A stretch of 64,000 nucleotides of DNA, taken from positions 672,081 through 736,080 of the forward strand of contig CM018606.1 of assembly GCA_009192285.1 (NCBI GenBank), given 5' to 3'. A program made the position numbers and the translations under genes. The notes below the pieces were generated by a model, which saw only the letters and a list, made by a program, of their open reading frames with translations, did no database searches and was not told the origin of the DNA. This document shows positions 24,037 through 36,147 of the stretch, piece by piece. Within the stretch, counting starts at the first letter, position 1; the number at the start of each line of letters is the position of its first letter. Origin of the DNA: Morchella semilibera. Taxonomy: Eukaryota; Ascomycota; Pezizomycetes; Pezizales; Morchellaceae.

Positions 24037-24560
24037 ACTGTTTAACTTAAACAGTTTTACTGCTTAAACCGCCTAAAAACTGTTTAAATCCTAATTTTAA
24101 ACAGTAAAACTGTTTAAAATCCGGCATTCTGCCCAGAAACTGGTTAAGTACCGGGTTTAAACAGTTCAACTGTTTAAACCCATGTCGCTTGCAAACCTGG
24201 TTAAACAGCCAGACTGTTTAATACGTGCATAAACAGTTTAACTGTTTATGGCTTTCCGCCGCATAGATACGTCCTTTGGTTAAACAGTCAAACTGTTTAA
24301 ATTATTAAAACAGTCGAACTGTCTAATATCGCTTAAACAGTAAAACTGTTTAATTCCTCTCATTGGCTATATATATATATATAAAGCTTCTCATTTAAAC
24401 AGTCACCGCTAAGCAAACAGTAAAACTGTTTAACTTAAACAGTAAAGCTGCTTAAATCATATCTAGTCGGTCATTTAAACAGTAAAACTGCTTAATTGCA
24501 TGTGTCTAGTCGGTTCATTTAAACAGTAAACTGCTTAACTCAAACAGTTACGGTGTTTAA
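24037..24560. repeat. Left subterminal array of TTAAACAGT/ACTGTTTAA palindromes
   Basis: About a dozen interrupted palindromes of the form TTAAACAGT-N2/4-ACTGTTTAA plus half-sites (ACTGCTTAA variants) within 520 bp, many with AAA or similar as centre. In plant CACTA elements, comparable subterminal repeats are bound by the element's TNPA protein; a similar role is inferred here. Confidence 0.9.
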
Positions 24561-24656
24561 TCCACGATTCAGGTTGGCTATATAATATATAGTACACACA
24601 CACAATATAGCACGATTCTATTAACACCAATTGGTTCAATTGCAGTTGATCATGAC

Positions 24657-27600
24657 CTATTCGAAGAGCGCCGTATATCTTCTAACTATATACTCTCTAC
24701 CTTTGTTGTTTAGTATCCCTATTAGCTCGCGGATATCAGCTGCTGGAATTATTCTTATTATCCCTTTCCCTCCGCGGTATCGCAGCCTGCCATCCTTATG
24801 TACCGGGAAATGCCTTATACATGCGAGAAGAAGTTCGCAATCCTTTTTCTTCCTGATAGCCCCTCTTTCTTTTAACTGAATCTGCTCGTCAACTGGCTCC
24901 GCACCCGTGGCTGTTGTATTCCATAGAGCGAGTCTTCTCGTTACTTGCAGATGGCGCCGGATGAAGGCATTCTCCTCTGGATTTGGAATATCCACAGTAA
25001 AAAAGAATAGGACCTCGCCGTATTCAGTTAAAGTTTCTCTTTCCCCATCCCGGAGGTTTCCATTTCGATCCGGTAGAGCTCGTGCCAGTTTAAAGCTTAC
25101 GAATGATGTTGACCGAGTGAGGTTTGACCTCTGTTTTGTTGAAGAAGTCGCTTTAAATGGGTATGGGTCACCACGTTGTACTGTAGTCTTGAAATCTACA
25201 GCTCGGAATACACGACAATGTAATGGAATCTCATAACCATCTGCTGTGGCATCTAACTGAGAATCCTCAGCATCATCGATTGCAAGATCCACATCAAAAT
25301 CTTCGTTTCCCAGGAAGTTACGAAGACATATCCTTTCATATGGCGTCAAGGCCTTTACCTTTGATGGACCACAGAAAGTTATCGTATCTCTCTCGCGCAT
25401 ATCCGATACCACTTTGGCTTCCGGCGGCCTGGAATTTTTTATCCGTTTCGACAAGAACTTCGCCAGCAGGATATTACCATCTGAGTCTTCATCGCTACTC
25501 TCCACCGTTATTCCTTCTTGGTCTATAACGTATACGAGACAGTTCTTTTGTTCCAACATGGTGATCGTGTTGGAGATATTTTTATTCGTCGAAACCCTAG
25601 ACTTTGCCGTTTTAGCCAGTGTCCCGCAGAAACGCTCCATCGCCCATTGCGAGTATGAATACATGGGGCCTGCCCATCGAAGGGCTTGGGGGACATGGAT
25701 TATTTGGTGAAAAACAGGTAGGCAGGCCTTGAGCCGTGTCCATTTCATACGATAGTATCGTCTTTCGTAATAGTCGCTGAACCTCTGGATGCTGACCTCC
25801 AATTGGGTCAGGTCGTCGTCGAGAATGGAGTGATCGCATGTTAGTTGAATAGCCTCTATCAGGTTGACGAATTCAACGTAATCCTCTTCTGGAAGGACCC
25901 CCTTCATGTATACCGGACCTATGATGAACGCAAACAGCTTCCACTCCGCCGCAGTCATCATATTGATGTATTCTAAAAAGTTCTGAGTAGCGGGCCAAAC
26001 AGCTGTGGAAACGTAGATGAACTCGATGCAATATCGGTGCTTATCCGCTCCCATATCTTCAATGGTATGTTGTATGGGTCCTCATTTGCGATAACCTTTG
26101 AATCCCGGCCTCTCGATCTTGCCTGTGCTGGATTTGGTCTAGACGGTGCCCTCGCTCGTCTTGTTATACCAGGGCCACGACCTGCTGGTGTCACTCTATT
26201 TCGCCGAGCTCGAACCTGTATATAAATACACATCATGATTTAGTAAATGATTGATTCTTAGATATAACTCATGTAAGATTGTTGTATATTACCGTTTGTC
26301 TCCCACTCCTTGCAGTGGCTGGAGAACCCCCTTCTTTTACGCCGTCGAGTTCGTTTTCACTCAGCTCGCTGTCAGCATCAGATCCGCCTGGGCTTTCCTC
26401 CTCGCGACCACGATCGATCATGTCAATATCTTCCTCTTCCTCAACATTCGAATCTTGCCCCGATTCCTCTTCTGAATCCTCTTCCGCACCTGCAGATTCC
26501 TCCTCCGGTTCGTCACTGAGCTCCCCCCTGTCTCTCTGCGCTTGATTTCCCGCACCTCGCCGCCGGGGTCCAGCTGGCTCACTTTCACCGACATCACATA
26601 CAAATCTTCCTCTCCAGTGCTTGACGAGATCCGGAATGATGTTCTCGAACCACAAATGCATGCTATCTGGTGGGAAGCTTCGTGGAAAATCAACTGCAGT
26701 CAAGCGGCTTAGAATAGACAGACCTTTGATACCATATTTAGCCTTTTGCTGCACCGTTGCACCTCTTCTCGCGATTTGTTGAGCAACCAGACGAAATTCC
26801 TCGTCTATTCGCATTGGGAGGCTTGTACGGTCCCACGTTTTCCAGGGGTAACCCGAGCCCTTGCGTATTCTAGCCTTCTGTGGGGTGTCTGTCGGCGGAG
26901 TCATTGGGCAATACAGGGACCCGTTCCATACACCCCTGACCATACAATACTCGCAATAGCAATATGAGCGATTCCCCGTTACTTTCATGAGTTTTTCACG
27001 TGCAATCATGTCTGCGGCAACCAGGCATAGATATCCATGAAGAGTGAAGTGTTTTTCAGGCATCCATGATGGTATCGACGCATTCAAAACACCCCGTATC
27101 CCCCGCTCGAGTGCTTCAAGCTCTTTGACCAGAGGGTACAAGAAAGAGTCAATATCCCTTGGTGTTTTGGGACCTGGTATGAACCCTGTGCAAAGCATGT
27201 TTTGTCGTTTCGTTCGAACGGTGGGTGGAAGATTGAGGCACAAAAGAGCAATCGGCCAAATAGAGAATTTCGCCCTTGACTGAAATATCTGAACCCCATC
27301 GGTAGTTAATACGAATCCCAGGTCCGTTTTCTGCTGGAATAGGCGTTTAGCCTTCATGTCTCGGTAAAGATCACCAGTCCAAAAGTCGGAGGTAACACCT
27401 TCTTGTGATTCGGCTTGGTCCCGATAAGCTATCAACCAACTTGCACGTACTGGATCTGCATACCAAAGCCTGAGACGGTGCTCTATGGGTATATAGTCGT
27501 ATGTAGCGTAAGGCTCTTTCCTGGCACCTATACCAACCTTCCATCTGGGGTGTTGACAGTAATCGCATTGCCGCTTATCTGGATACAGCGCATAAGACAT

Positions 27601-29319
27601 GCATGACGACTTACAGCAATCAATGCTTATCGATTCCACGCCGGTCTTGTTTTGAATCCATTTCTTCGTAGTTCGGTAATCCCAGCACGACCGGTGGTCG
27701 ACATTCTCGACTGAATCAGTGAAGGATATATTGTTGATCAATGACGTCATATCGCTTGCCGATGCCCTGGACAGCTTATGTGTAAGTTTTATGTCATGTA
27801 TTGCCACCGATAGCAGCTCAGTTTTTGACATTGCCGTTTTTCTCACACCATATGGAAAACCGCCCTCTTCGTCGTCTGTAGTACTGGATTCCACAGATCT
27901 AGAATCTGCGCCAGGGTTTGCTCTATCCAACCGTCCCTCACTAGTACTGCTAGCAACACTATCGCGGCCTGGCATATCCTCATCTGAACTGGATAAAAGA
28001 TCGGAATATATGTCATACTCAAACTGTGGCTCCGCAACAAATCCCCTCCTCATTAGGCCTGCAGCTGCACCAACAACATCTTCATCATTATTCTCCTCAT
28101 CGCTATTAACCCCACTTTCGACCAATACCTCTTCGTATCCGTCCGAAGTCGATTGGTCGTCACTACCGTCATGATTGATGATGTGGGCGTTTTCTGAAGC
28201 CATATCTATATCAGAACTACCCTGTATATGTCGCATAGCCCCACTATCTTGCGATTCGTAAGGTAGACTATCCATCTCAATATCTGACTCTTCCGCCATG
28301 CCAGGGCTGATTTGGTCGTTTTCGTTGTTTGCTGCAGGTGAATCAGCTGCTTCGGATCCTGGATGCTGCACGTATGGCAATATTGGAGGGGGGCTCGAGG
28401 CTATAATATTCTCATCATCGGAACTATCGGCTGCATCCGCCGGGATATGCTCATGCCTGTTCTCGAAATGTTCCTTTTGATACCGGCGCGGGGTCACTCG
28501 GGGCTTTCGAGCTGGCAGTTCCGGCGGTTCTTCGTCCACATCTAGATCATCCTCGGGCTGGTCTGCAGCTGGTTCATCAGAAGACATCATGTCTCCCCAA
28601 GCAACACTTTCAGACTGATGATGGCTTGTTTGGTCATTCAGCTCCGTGTTAACATGATCTATTAATCTAGGTACAGCGCGACGTCGTCTTCTTGCAGGAA
28701 ATTCCGGGGCATCAAATTCATGATCAACTCCGACCAGGCCCCCACCCACGCCACCCATGTAGCCCGGTCCAATATGTCTTGGAGATCGCAAAGATGAATC
28801 GTGGGGTGAAATGGCTCTGGGTTCTGACATCGCCGGTCGGGCATATATGGCTGGCCTTCGGGTTCGAACTGTTCGGGGTGTTCTAGCGGGTATAATGGCC
28901 TGTAGCTCATCATCCTCGTCCGACTTATCCCCCTGCACCCCAAGCTGATCATCGTTATCTCCAGAGCTTGCACCATCGTCATCCAGCTGTTGGTCGCGAA
29001 TGTGTCTTCGGTTTGGGGCCCTTTGGGACGGTTTGGATCGAGGTCTCCTGGCAGGCAAATCTGGACGTTGTAGCTCTGTAGTCTCTCTTGTCGCATCTCT
29101 TGCCCGTGAACCCATATCAACATTCCCCTCGAGCTCCTGATCATCGACTCCGCTTGAGTTTTCGATTTCGTCATCGTCCCCACGCGGCGAAAATAACTGA
29201 TCCAACCTGTCTTGCTCTTGCGCCTGCAAGTGCATGTGCCATTCTGATAACTTCGTGACCGGATGTGGACGGATGTCGAGCAGCGAGCAGCTACAAACGC
29301 GGTAGAAACCAGCAGGCAT
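24657..29319 (-). pseudogene. Plavaka-like (Tnp2/CACTA) transposase, one frame break
   Basis: Exon 1 is 29319-26293 (1,009 codons) and exon 2 starts at 26215 after a 77-bp intron. The N-terminal 450 residues are acidic and disordered (many D, E and S). A Cys cluster (CCKSSC, CDYCQHPRW) precedes the catalytic core. The core blocks are LTTDGVQIF, WPIALLCLNLPP, GFIPGPKTPRDIDSFLYPLV, a CEYC knuckle, PPDSMHLWFENI and, after the intron, WAMERFCGTLAK. These match the Tnp2-type CMC transposases called Plavaka in fungi, including the DG..iF strand of the RNase H fold. Exon 2 changes frame at an A5 run (25975-25979), between PQLFGPLLRTF and LEYINMMTAAEWK. All else is open to the TAG at 24657-24659. The product would excise and reinsert the element; activity is doubtful if the shift is real. 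Confidence 0.87.
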
Positions 29320-29848
29320 TTCTCTTTTGATGAGTTAGGTAGAGTTGAGAAGAAAAAAAAACTGGGGGTCTTGCGCCAAGAAAAAAATTTCGTTTCTTGG
29401 GGGGGGGGTGTTGAAGCAAAATCGTGGTGGTGTCTATATCTTATGTGTGGAAGTGTAAATATGTGGAAGTGCAAATAGACGAGCGAAGTGCAAAAGACGA
29501 GTGACCTTGTATGTGTTAGGCAGCTTAGAGCTGTGTGCAACTCCTACCATCACATGACTTTGATACATCTTATCTGATGGATAGCACCAAAACGGCTAAA
29601 CTAAGCTTTATCGGATAAGATCAAGACAAGATATGCCTATCGTGGCACGCTAACTGATTAATTGGGTATAGTCTAAGAAAATTTTCTCCTTTCGCTTGGC
29701 TATCAACAATCTCAGCTCATCCAACACCCCCCCATTAACACCCCCCCCCCAACACTACGGCCACTTTCATCCATCATTCTCACTATCATCCCCCCCCCTC
29801 TCTTTCAAACAGATACACTCAGTCGGTCCCGTACGCGCAATCCCACCG
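29320..29848. promoter_or_regulatory. Divergent promoter region between the two transposon genes
   Basis: 529 bp between the divergent start codons. It contains a G9-10 run near 29400, a C-rich tract near 29740-29800 and several GATA/TATC motifs near 29565-29640. The subterminal palindrome is not present here, so that motif is confined to the ends. Confidence 0.5.
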
Positions 29849-32635
29849 ATGTCTCCCAGTGTACAAGAGATCTTGCAGGCGAAGAAGGAGGAACTGATGA
29901 GGCAGATGCGCGATCTGGAGGAGAAAATGGCTGCAGAGGAAGCTATGCTCACACAGAGCCTGGAAAGAGAACAGGAAGTACCCGAGCACGCGGTCGAGGG
30001 CAAAGGTTCTGATGAAAGCAGTACAGAACAGGCTGGTAAGCTGATCCATCACCATTCTTCTCCATCTAATTATCGGACCGGTAGGCGGCGGTACGGGTAT
30101 AGTCATGAAAGTTACTAATGTTCCTATATGCATCTTAGCCAAGGGAAAGTCCAAAGCTCCTGTTTTGCACCAACGAACGATGACAGGCAGGGGAATACTT
30201 TCACCAGTCGGAGTATATACCACCCCCGGCTCCGAGATTAGCGAAGCAGACTCAGATCAGATAAGCCCCAGCGTTCGAGCTCAAATCATTGCGGAAAAAA
30301 GGAAGAGCCAGAAAATGCCGGTCCGGTTTAGTGAGCCTGAAGGTGGACAATCTCAAGGTCTGAGCTCCAACAAATCCGTGGCAGCCATCAGCTCGAAACA
30401 TTCGACGATTGCAAGGCAAGGCGGGGCACCGTTACAACCGGCTAAGTCATCCTCCGCGTCGTCGTCAAAAACTCTACCCCGAAAGTCAGCCTCAATCGTA
30501 CACGACCATGACACCGACGAAACGAGAGAAGAATCGCCAGACCCCAGCGAAAACATCCCAGATGAAGAGGGAGTTGACGTCGATGATGTGGATATGGGTA
30601 TGGACACTGGTGAAGAACTGCGACCAAACTCCAAGGCTTTTCGGCGATCCCTCAACATTCGGATGGGCGTGATGATTGAAGGAACAGATAATATTGATAG
30701 GAAAAAATTGAGGCTACGGCGGCAATGGGTGTTGGAGGAGTGTCTGGCCAAGGGCATACGTTTGGACACTTCTTTCAATTCTTATCCCTATGAGACGAAG
30801 ATGTGGCCTATGATCAAGTATATTGCAATAACCGCCCCCAGGGAATGGGGCTGGGACCGCATGTTGGCCAAGGATGTGATTCGAACGATGTGCTGGGATC
30901 GGGGACGCAACAAAAGGAATCGAGCACTCAGAGCAGCTGGCGTTCCCCCGGATCCCACAAAAGCTCGCAGAAAACGGCTCCCTCCCACGACAGCCGATGA
31001 TAGTGGTGGCTCGGGCAAACACGATAGTAGCCAAAGAGTCGAGACGGCTATGGAGGCCAATGGAGAAGCGGATGAAGGCCATATGTCCACACGAAGATCG
31101 ACTGCCCCAACCAGCACAACAATAACACCACCGCCACAGCGATCACGTACAACGAATGCCCAAAACAAAGACAACCGCGGAGTTCAACAACCGGTGGTGC
31201 TGACAGCGCCAGCGGGTGGTCGAAACCAGGCAAGTAAAGTTAGCAAAGTCCCAACTGCTGCCACTAAATCCAAACCCCCTACAAACAAACGGCCGCAGGT
31301 CAGTGGTGGCACTGAAGGTCCAAAAACTAGCGCTCCCGTGGCCGTACCGATCAGCAAACTTGTTCGTGGTCGTATGCAAGTTCAAAGCCCCCCTTCCCCG
31401 CAATTTGAGTCCAGCCCCCTCGTCCCCCCTGCCCGCACCCCCGTTCATTTGCATAAATTCAGGCAGCCCAAATTAACAGCACTGGAAACTATCGGGCATG
31501 CGGCAAAAGATAAAGCTGATACAGACGAGGAGAAGGATGTCTTCCAGGTGTTCATGGGCAAAAGGGTTTTCCGTTTTGCCACCGACATAGAATGGGACGA
31601 GTTTGAACTTGAAATTCAAAGTCGTGTTGCTTTAGAGGCTGATGAGTCTATGTTTTACCGGGCGCGTGGTGGCGTGATAAAGAGTGGAAGCCTCTTGCCT
31701 ATCCTGTCGAGTTGGAAAGGATGATAGAACAATACGCTCACTGCGGGGCAGAAATTTGTATCAAGGAAGCGGTAAGTCTATATGCCCTGATTATATACTC
31801 CTAGGTTAATCATGTCAGCTGTTTGCTAACTTTGGTGTTGCTGACTATACAGCGAGCGTTTATAGAAGAGGAGGAGGAGGAGGAAGAGGGTGCTCCTGTT
31901 AGGAATAGAAAGAATTCACTGGTTTGGCGATGACCCCCGGCCTATAGATATAATTTATGGTAAGAATTTTTTCTTATACGGAGAACTAACGATATCGGTG
32001 CTATGCCATAGCCTGCTGGAGAGCCTGGAGAACCTGACCTTGTGATTGGAGGGCAGGACATTAATAATCATTCCGAGATAACACAAACTCTCGTCCCAAA
32101 CACCCCGAATGATTACGAAAAGGGCAAGTTGCTAAGTAGTACGGGATTGATAAGCCCACCTGATTCGAACAAGGACTCGGCTTCACCGGAAGGCTTAGCT
32201 ATAGGGATGATCAGCGAAAGTACTAAACCATGCAAAAGAAAATTCCCGCATCCTGAACATGCCCATCTGCCATCACCGGAGCCATCTCAAGTACCGGATT
32301 CACAAATCCCCACTACACAGGCAGTTGTTTCGCCTATCGTGAAGAGAAAACGGGGCCGCCCGAGAAAAAATGAGAGTATTCAGGAGTCACAACTGCCTGC
32401 CTCGCAGACTGCAGATCAATTGGAAGAGGATATCAACAAACGCAAATCAACCAGGAAGATTACCAAAAGTATGAAAGTTTTGGATAACGGAGAGACCCAG
32501 AAAATTACCGGTGATGCTAACAAATTGAAATGTGCGAAGAATAAATGGAAAGAAGAGTGGGTTGGGTTTGAAACACGCAATCCACCAGCGTATTTAATTG
32601 CACGTGGAACGGCGGAGGGTGAGCCCGGGAGATAA
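29849..32635 (+). CDS. CACTA-element accessory gene, coiled coil plus AT-hook (TnpA-like role inferred)
   Basis: Exon 1 is 29849-30035 (ATG at 29849; MSPSVQEILQAKKEELMRQM opens a coiled coil of about 40 residues). Exon 2 starts at 30139 and is open to 31724 (SEISEADSDQIS, a basic centre RRQWVLEECLAKGIRLD). Later exons follow near 31.7-32.0 kb and a last open stretch of about 200 residues ends with TAG-like closure at 32635. The last part has an AT-hook, KRKRGRPRKN, and ends EEWVGFETRNPPAYLIARG. No known family was recognised. Frame agreement between about 31,655 and 32,040 is unclear: RDKEWKPLAYPVELERMIEQ and RIHWFGDDPRPIDIIY lie in frames that do not join simply, so extra introns or one or two indels must be assumed. 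A DNA-binding function on the subterminal palindromes is inferred from the AT-hook and from CACTA biology. Confidence 0.65.
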
Positions 32636-32894
32636 TAGGTAACTGTCCTCTTCATATATATAACTTGCATGGGTGTGGTCGGTCTGATGTGTAATTTTCA
32701 GATATGCTCAACAATACCACGTTACATTACCAACCGATACACTTTTCCAGCTGCAACACGTTACGATTGATCTATATACAAGAGCTGCGAGAGGGTGATA
32801 GGTATATTAGATACATGTAGGGAAGATTAACTGTATCGTATACCATAGTCACCGGTTGCAATTGAATAGCTACTGCGCAATATGCTACTAAAAT

Positions 32895-33353
32895 ACTGTT
32901 TAAAATACTGTTTAAATTAAACAGCTATAGATAACGTAAAACTGTTTAAACTAAACTGCTTAAATTAAACTGCTTAAATTAAACAGTCGTAAACTGTTTA
33001 AACCATGAGTCATAGGTCGTTAAAAAAACTGTTTAAATAAAACAGTTAATGAAAACAGTTTTACTGTTTTACTTAAACAACTTATCTAAAACAGTTTTAC
33101 TGTTTTACTTAAACAACTTATCTTAAACAGTTTACTGTTTTACTTAAACAACTTATCTTAAAACAGTTTTACTGTTTTAATTAAACAACTTATCTAAACA
33201 GTTCGGGTGTTTAATTTAAACAGTTTCACACACCGCCCATAGCAACGAAATTTAAACAGTTTCCAAACAGTTTTCACGCAGTTTTCAAACAGTTTTCTAA
33301 ACAGTTTACTGTTTAAACCACTAAACAGTTTAACTGTTTAGACTTAAACAGTC
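32895..33353. repeat. Right subterminal array of the same palindrome
   Basis: The same TTTAAACAGT/ACTGTTTAA units as the left array over about 460 bp, including a block where a unit of about 36 bp is repeated four times (33053-33205). Confidence 0.9.
33053..33205. repeat. Tandem repeat, about 36 bp x 4, inside the right array
   Basis: Each unit carries AAAACAGTTTTACTGTTTTA followed by an A/T-rich linker ending AACAACTTATCT; copies differ by one or two bases. It looks like recent local expansion of binding-site units. Confidence 0.85.
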
Positions 33354-33370
33354 AAATATGTACCTCGGTG
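33353..33370 (-). repeat. Right terminal inverted repeat of the CACTA-type element
   Basis: Read inward: CACCGAGGTACATATTTG. Followed directly inward by the first ACTGTTTAA half-site, as on the left. Confidence 0.75.
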
Positions 33371-33373
33371 ACT
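33371..33373. repeat. Right target-site duplication ACT
   Basis: Partner of the ACT at 24008-24010. Confidence 0.75.
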
Positions 33374-34734
33374 GATCCTGTCCTTGTTGGTCATATATTC
33401 TCACTCGCTGAATATCAAAAACTTGACCGTCTGTGCGGGGAACTGAGACCTTTTTAACCACACTTCCAACTTTTTCGATCGGCCTAGACCTGTTGTGGAG
33501 GCAGATGTGATGCAGGATTGAAGAATTCCTACTTGCCACGCGAGAGTGACAGCTTTCTTCTTTGAAGTCACGCTTCCAAGCGTAATTCTCAGACTGGTCT
33601 AATAGACATAAAGCGTTACTCTGCGCACCTATCTTCTCCCCACTATGATGCCAAGGTTCCAAATTACCTTTTTACCTACTCTGCGATCCAAGTATCGCGA
33701 AACAAACACTACCGAATGGGATGCTCTAAATTTTACCCGATGGAGTCCCTTCGCGGTACGAAGATTGCGCAGAACCGTAATAACGGAGAGTACCGGAAAC
33801 AATAGGGCCATACTCCTAATTGTGATACTAACGGGCTTTTCGTAAAAAATTTTACATGAGCGAGGATGTCAAGTCATTTTTTGCTGATCACGGCCAGGTA
33901 GACCAGGGAGGGGAAATACAAAGCGTCACATTTCATTCCAACATCTTATGTAGTATCTGTGCTCTTTATATATGTATATTTTATTCCTATTATGAAGGAG
34001 CTAACTCTAAATTTCAATACTACAGTACCTTTATATTTAGGTATCCGCCAAAGTACGACCTACCGTGATAGTATTCACCAACACCATTATCCTCGCGTGG
34101 GTTTTGAGAAGGGCCAAGACCTATTCGAGGACTCTCCTCAGGTTCCGGTCGATCAGGTTATTCCCGGGTAGTCTCTGCGCTCCGGGGCTGCTGCACCGAT
34201 TATCCTTGGAGTTGGAGAACATCAGTTCCGGTCATGTCAATATCTATTATTGGGAGAGAAACTTTTCATGTGTGGTAAAAGTTAAGCTCCACCCCTTCAA
34301 GAGCCCCACCCGTTTGTTCAAAAAACCCCATTTGCTAAAAATCCGTATGCTGTTCTCATGGTAACATAACCGCGATCACTCAAAGTCTTAGATATCCTAA
34401 TAGCCTTGTGCAGATAGGTAGGGATACGACACAAGTCGTGGTCGCACTTTCACTGGCCCTGCAGGGAAACGAATACATGTAATACATGTATGTAGTTACA
34501 GGGTTCATACTCTAGCACATACAGCTCCCCTTGAACCGATCGACACCCAGAGAACGACATCTCTCTTTAATTAATGTCTATTGCCGGTAGAAGAATATTC
34601 TTTAAAGCTCGGCTGCTGGTTCGGATCTACTCTTTGAGAACATCACGAAATCAAGACCCGCTGTTTCGATTACTACTACGCGTATAGTGCGCATGTGTAG
34701 GGTTAAAGCGGTTGGTAGTGAGGTCTGCAAGCTT

Positions 34735-34767
<33 letters not shown>

Positions 34768-36147
34768 CTTTTCTTTCTTCATCTGCATATACGATAGCTA
34801 ACAGGCCTATTTTAAAGTTGTCCGCCTGTCTACCAAGAGCTGCAATCGCACGGCTATTGTTTTTTTTCACCACCGCGTGTTACCCACCTTTCCGATCTCT
34901 TTGCAGAACAAGGTTTATTACCCATAGGAATACCTTGAAGTGTGATATTTCGGTTACAAATATGATCTATACTTGAAATCATAAGCTTTGGTTAACTACT
35001 TACAAGCCTAGCCTAGTGCTTTTCAGAAGCGGTGAGCCCGACCGGATTACCACAATATTAATGAACTACTTGGACCCAGCCCGGTCCGTGAAGGTTTAAC
35101 ATACATGGATGTTGATTGATTGATATTAAGGATGAGGATCAGTCCTCACTGCAATGTAACACCATGATATTCGCACCTAATCACCTTCACCTTCTAGAAC
35201 ATTGATTGGGAGAGATATATTAGCCTCGAAGATCAATACAACTAGGACACAGAATTTTCACTTGAATATCCGTAAAATCAACGAATCGGTTCCAAGATTG
35301 ACGACATAATTATGTGCATAGCGTATACAACTTTTACGATGGTACTGTCACCTACGAACACGTACCACATCATTGCATCTCCACTCATATTCATAAATGG
35401 TTGTATGTTGAGTGTGTCGAACGCACAGACCCTCGCCTGCGTTCCCGGTTATGAGAGCATGGAAATCATAGATAAAATCCCCTGTGAGTAAGCGTTCATG
35501 TCGTTACTAGGATGGCAAAGAGTGGGGATCTGTTTTACCAGAATACTTATGTATGTAACAGACATAGAACCGCCATAGGCCTTGCCAGGAGAGAGAAATC
35601 TTCTCACAGAGGAAATCGCTTAAAGAACCAAGCTCAAGCTACCCGGAACTAGTGTTTCAAGTATAGCACATGTGACACATGTGTGTATGGGAATAACTGA
35701 TCTAGAATCCCTCAACTGAGTAGAAAATAGATAGGAAAAGTCTTTTGTGAGGTTGAGGCTTTTCCCTATGTAGGTAACCAGGCATCTAGGTAGTGCACTT
35801 GATCGAGCAAGAGTAACCATTGGATCCACAGAGTACTCCTGCAGGTTTTCACATGCATCATGAGATTCACCCAACCTTACGATCGTTTCAGCACAATTTT
35901 CAAAAATACCCGGAAGAACATCCCTGAAGAAAATACCAATAAGACAGTGAGGAACCCTCGATATTAGGAGGATTGATAGGATACATGAAGATTTTTTTCC
36001 ATCTTAAGTGAAGAGAAAAAAAGAAAGAGAAGGGGGGAAAAAAATGAGAATGTTACCTAGAGCACGTGCGCACACCCACTACTTAATCCCCCCTCTCCAC
36101 CTGTTTCCCATCAACGTCGACAATAATCGTATACACGCAATCTCAAG
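33374..36147. other. Intergenic, 2.8 kb
   Basis: Right flank of the CACTA-type element to the MFS gene. It contains two adjacent TACATGTA copies at about 34474-34492, a T-rich tract (34731-34780) and a short palindromic GTGACACATGTGT region near 35668. No coding frame is supported. Confidence 0.5.
34731..34780. repeat. T-rich tract
   Basis: About 50 bp of nearly pure T with a few C. No target duplication or retroposon body is seen next to it. Confidence 0.8.

Larger units (their letters stand above)
24011..33370. mobile_element. CACTA-type (Plavaka-like, CMC superfamily) DNA transposon, 9,360 bp
   Basis: The element begins CACTATGGTACATACATTTG, and its right end read inward is CACCGAGGTACATATTTG: 11 of the first 14 bases match. 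It is flanked on both sides by ACT (24008-24010 and 33371-33373), a 3-bp target duplication as made by CACTA elements. Inside each end is an array of TTAAACAGT/ACTGTTTAA palindromes. Between them are a Tnp2-like transposase gene (minus) and a second divergently transcribed gene (plus). The end structure, target-site size and transposase blocks together place it in the CMC/EnSpm group, nearest the fungal Plavaka type. Coding parts are nearly open, so it is a young insertion, with few frame breaks. Confidence 0.9.

Noticed and set aside
28662-29540. 292-codon minus frame overlapping the transposase N-terminus
   Set aside because: Alternative frame of the long acidic region; the main frame continues into the catalytic core and this one does not.
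34731-34780. T-rich tract as a retroposon tail
   Set aside because: No adjacent reverse-transcriptase sequence, SINE body or target duplication was seen; simple homopolymer is the safer reading.
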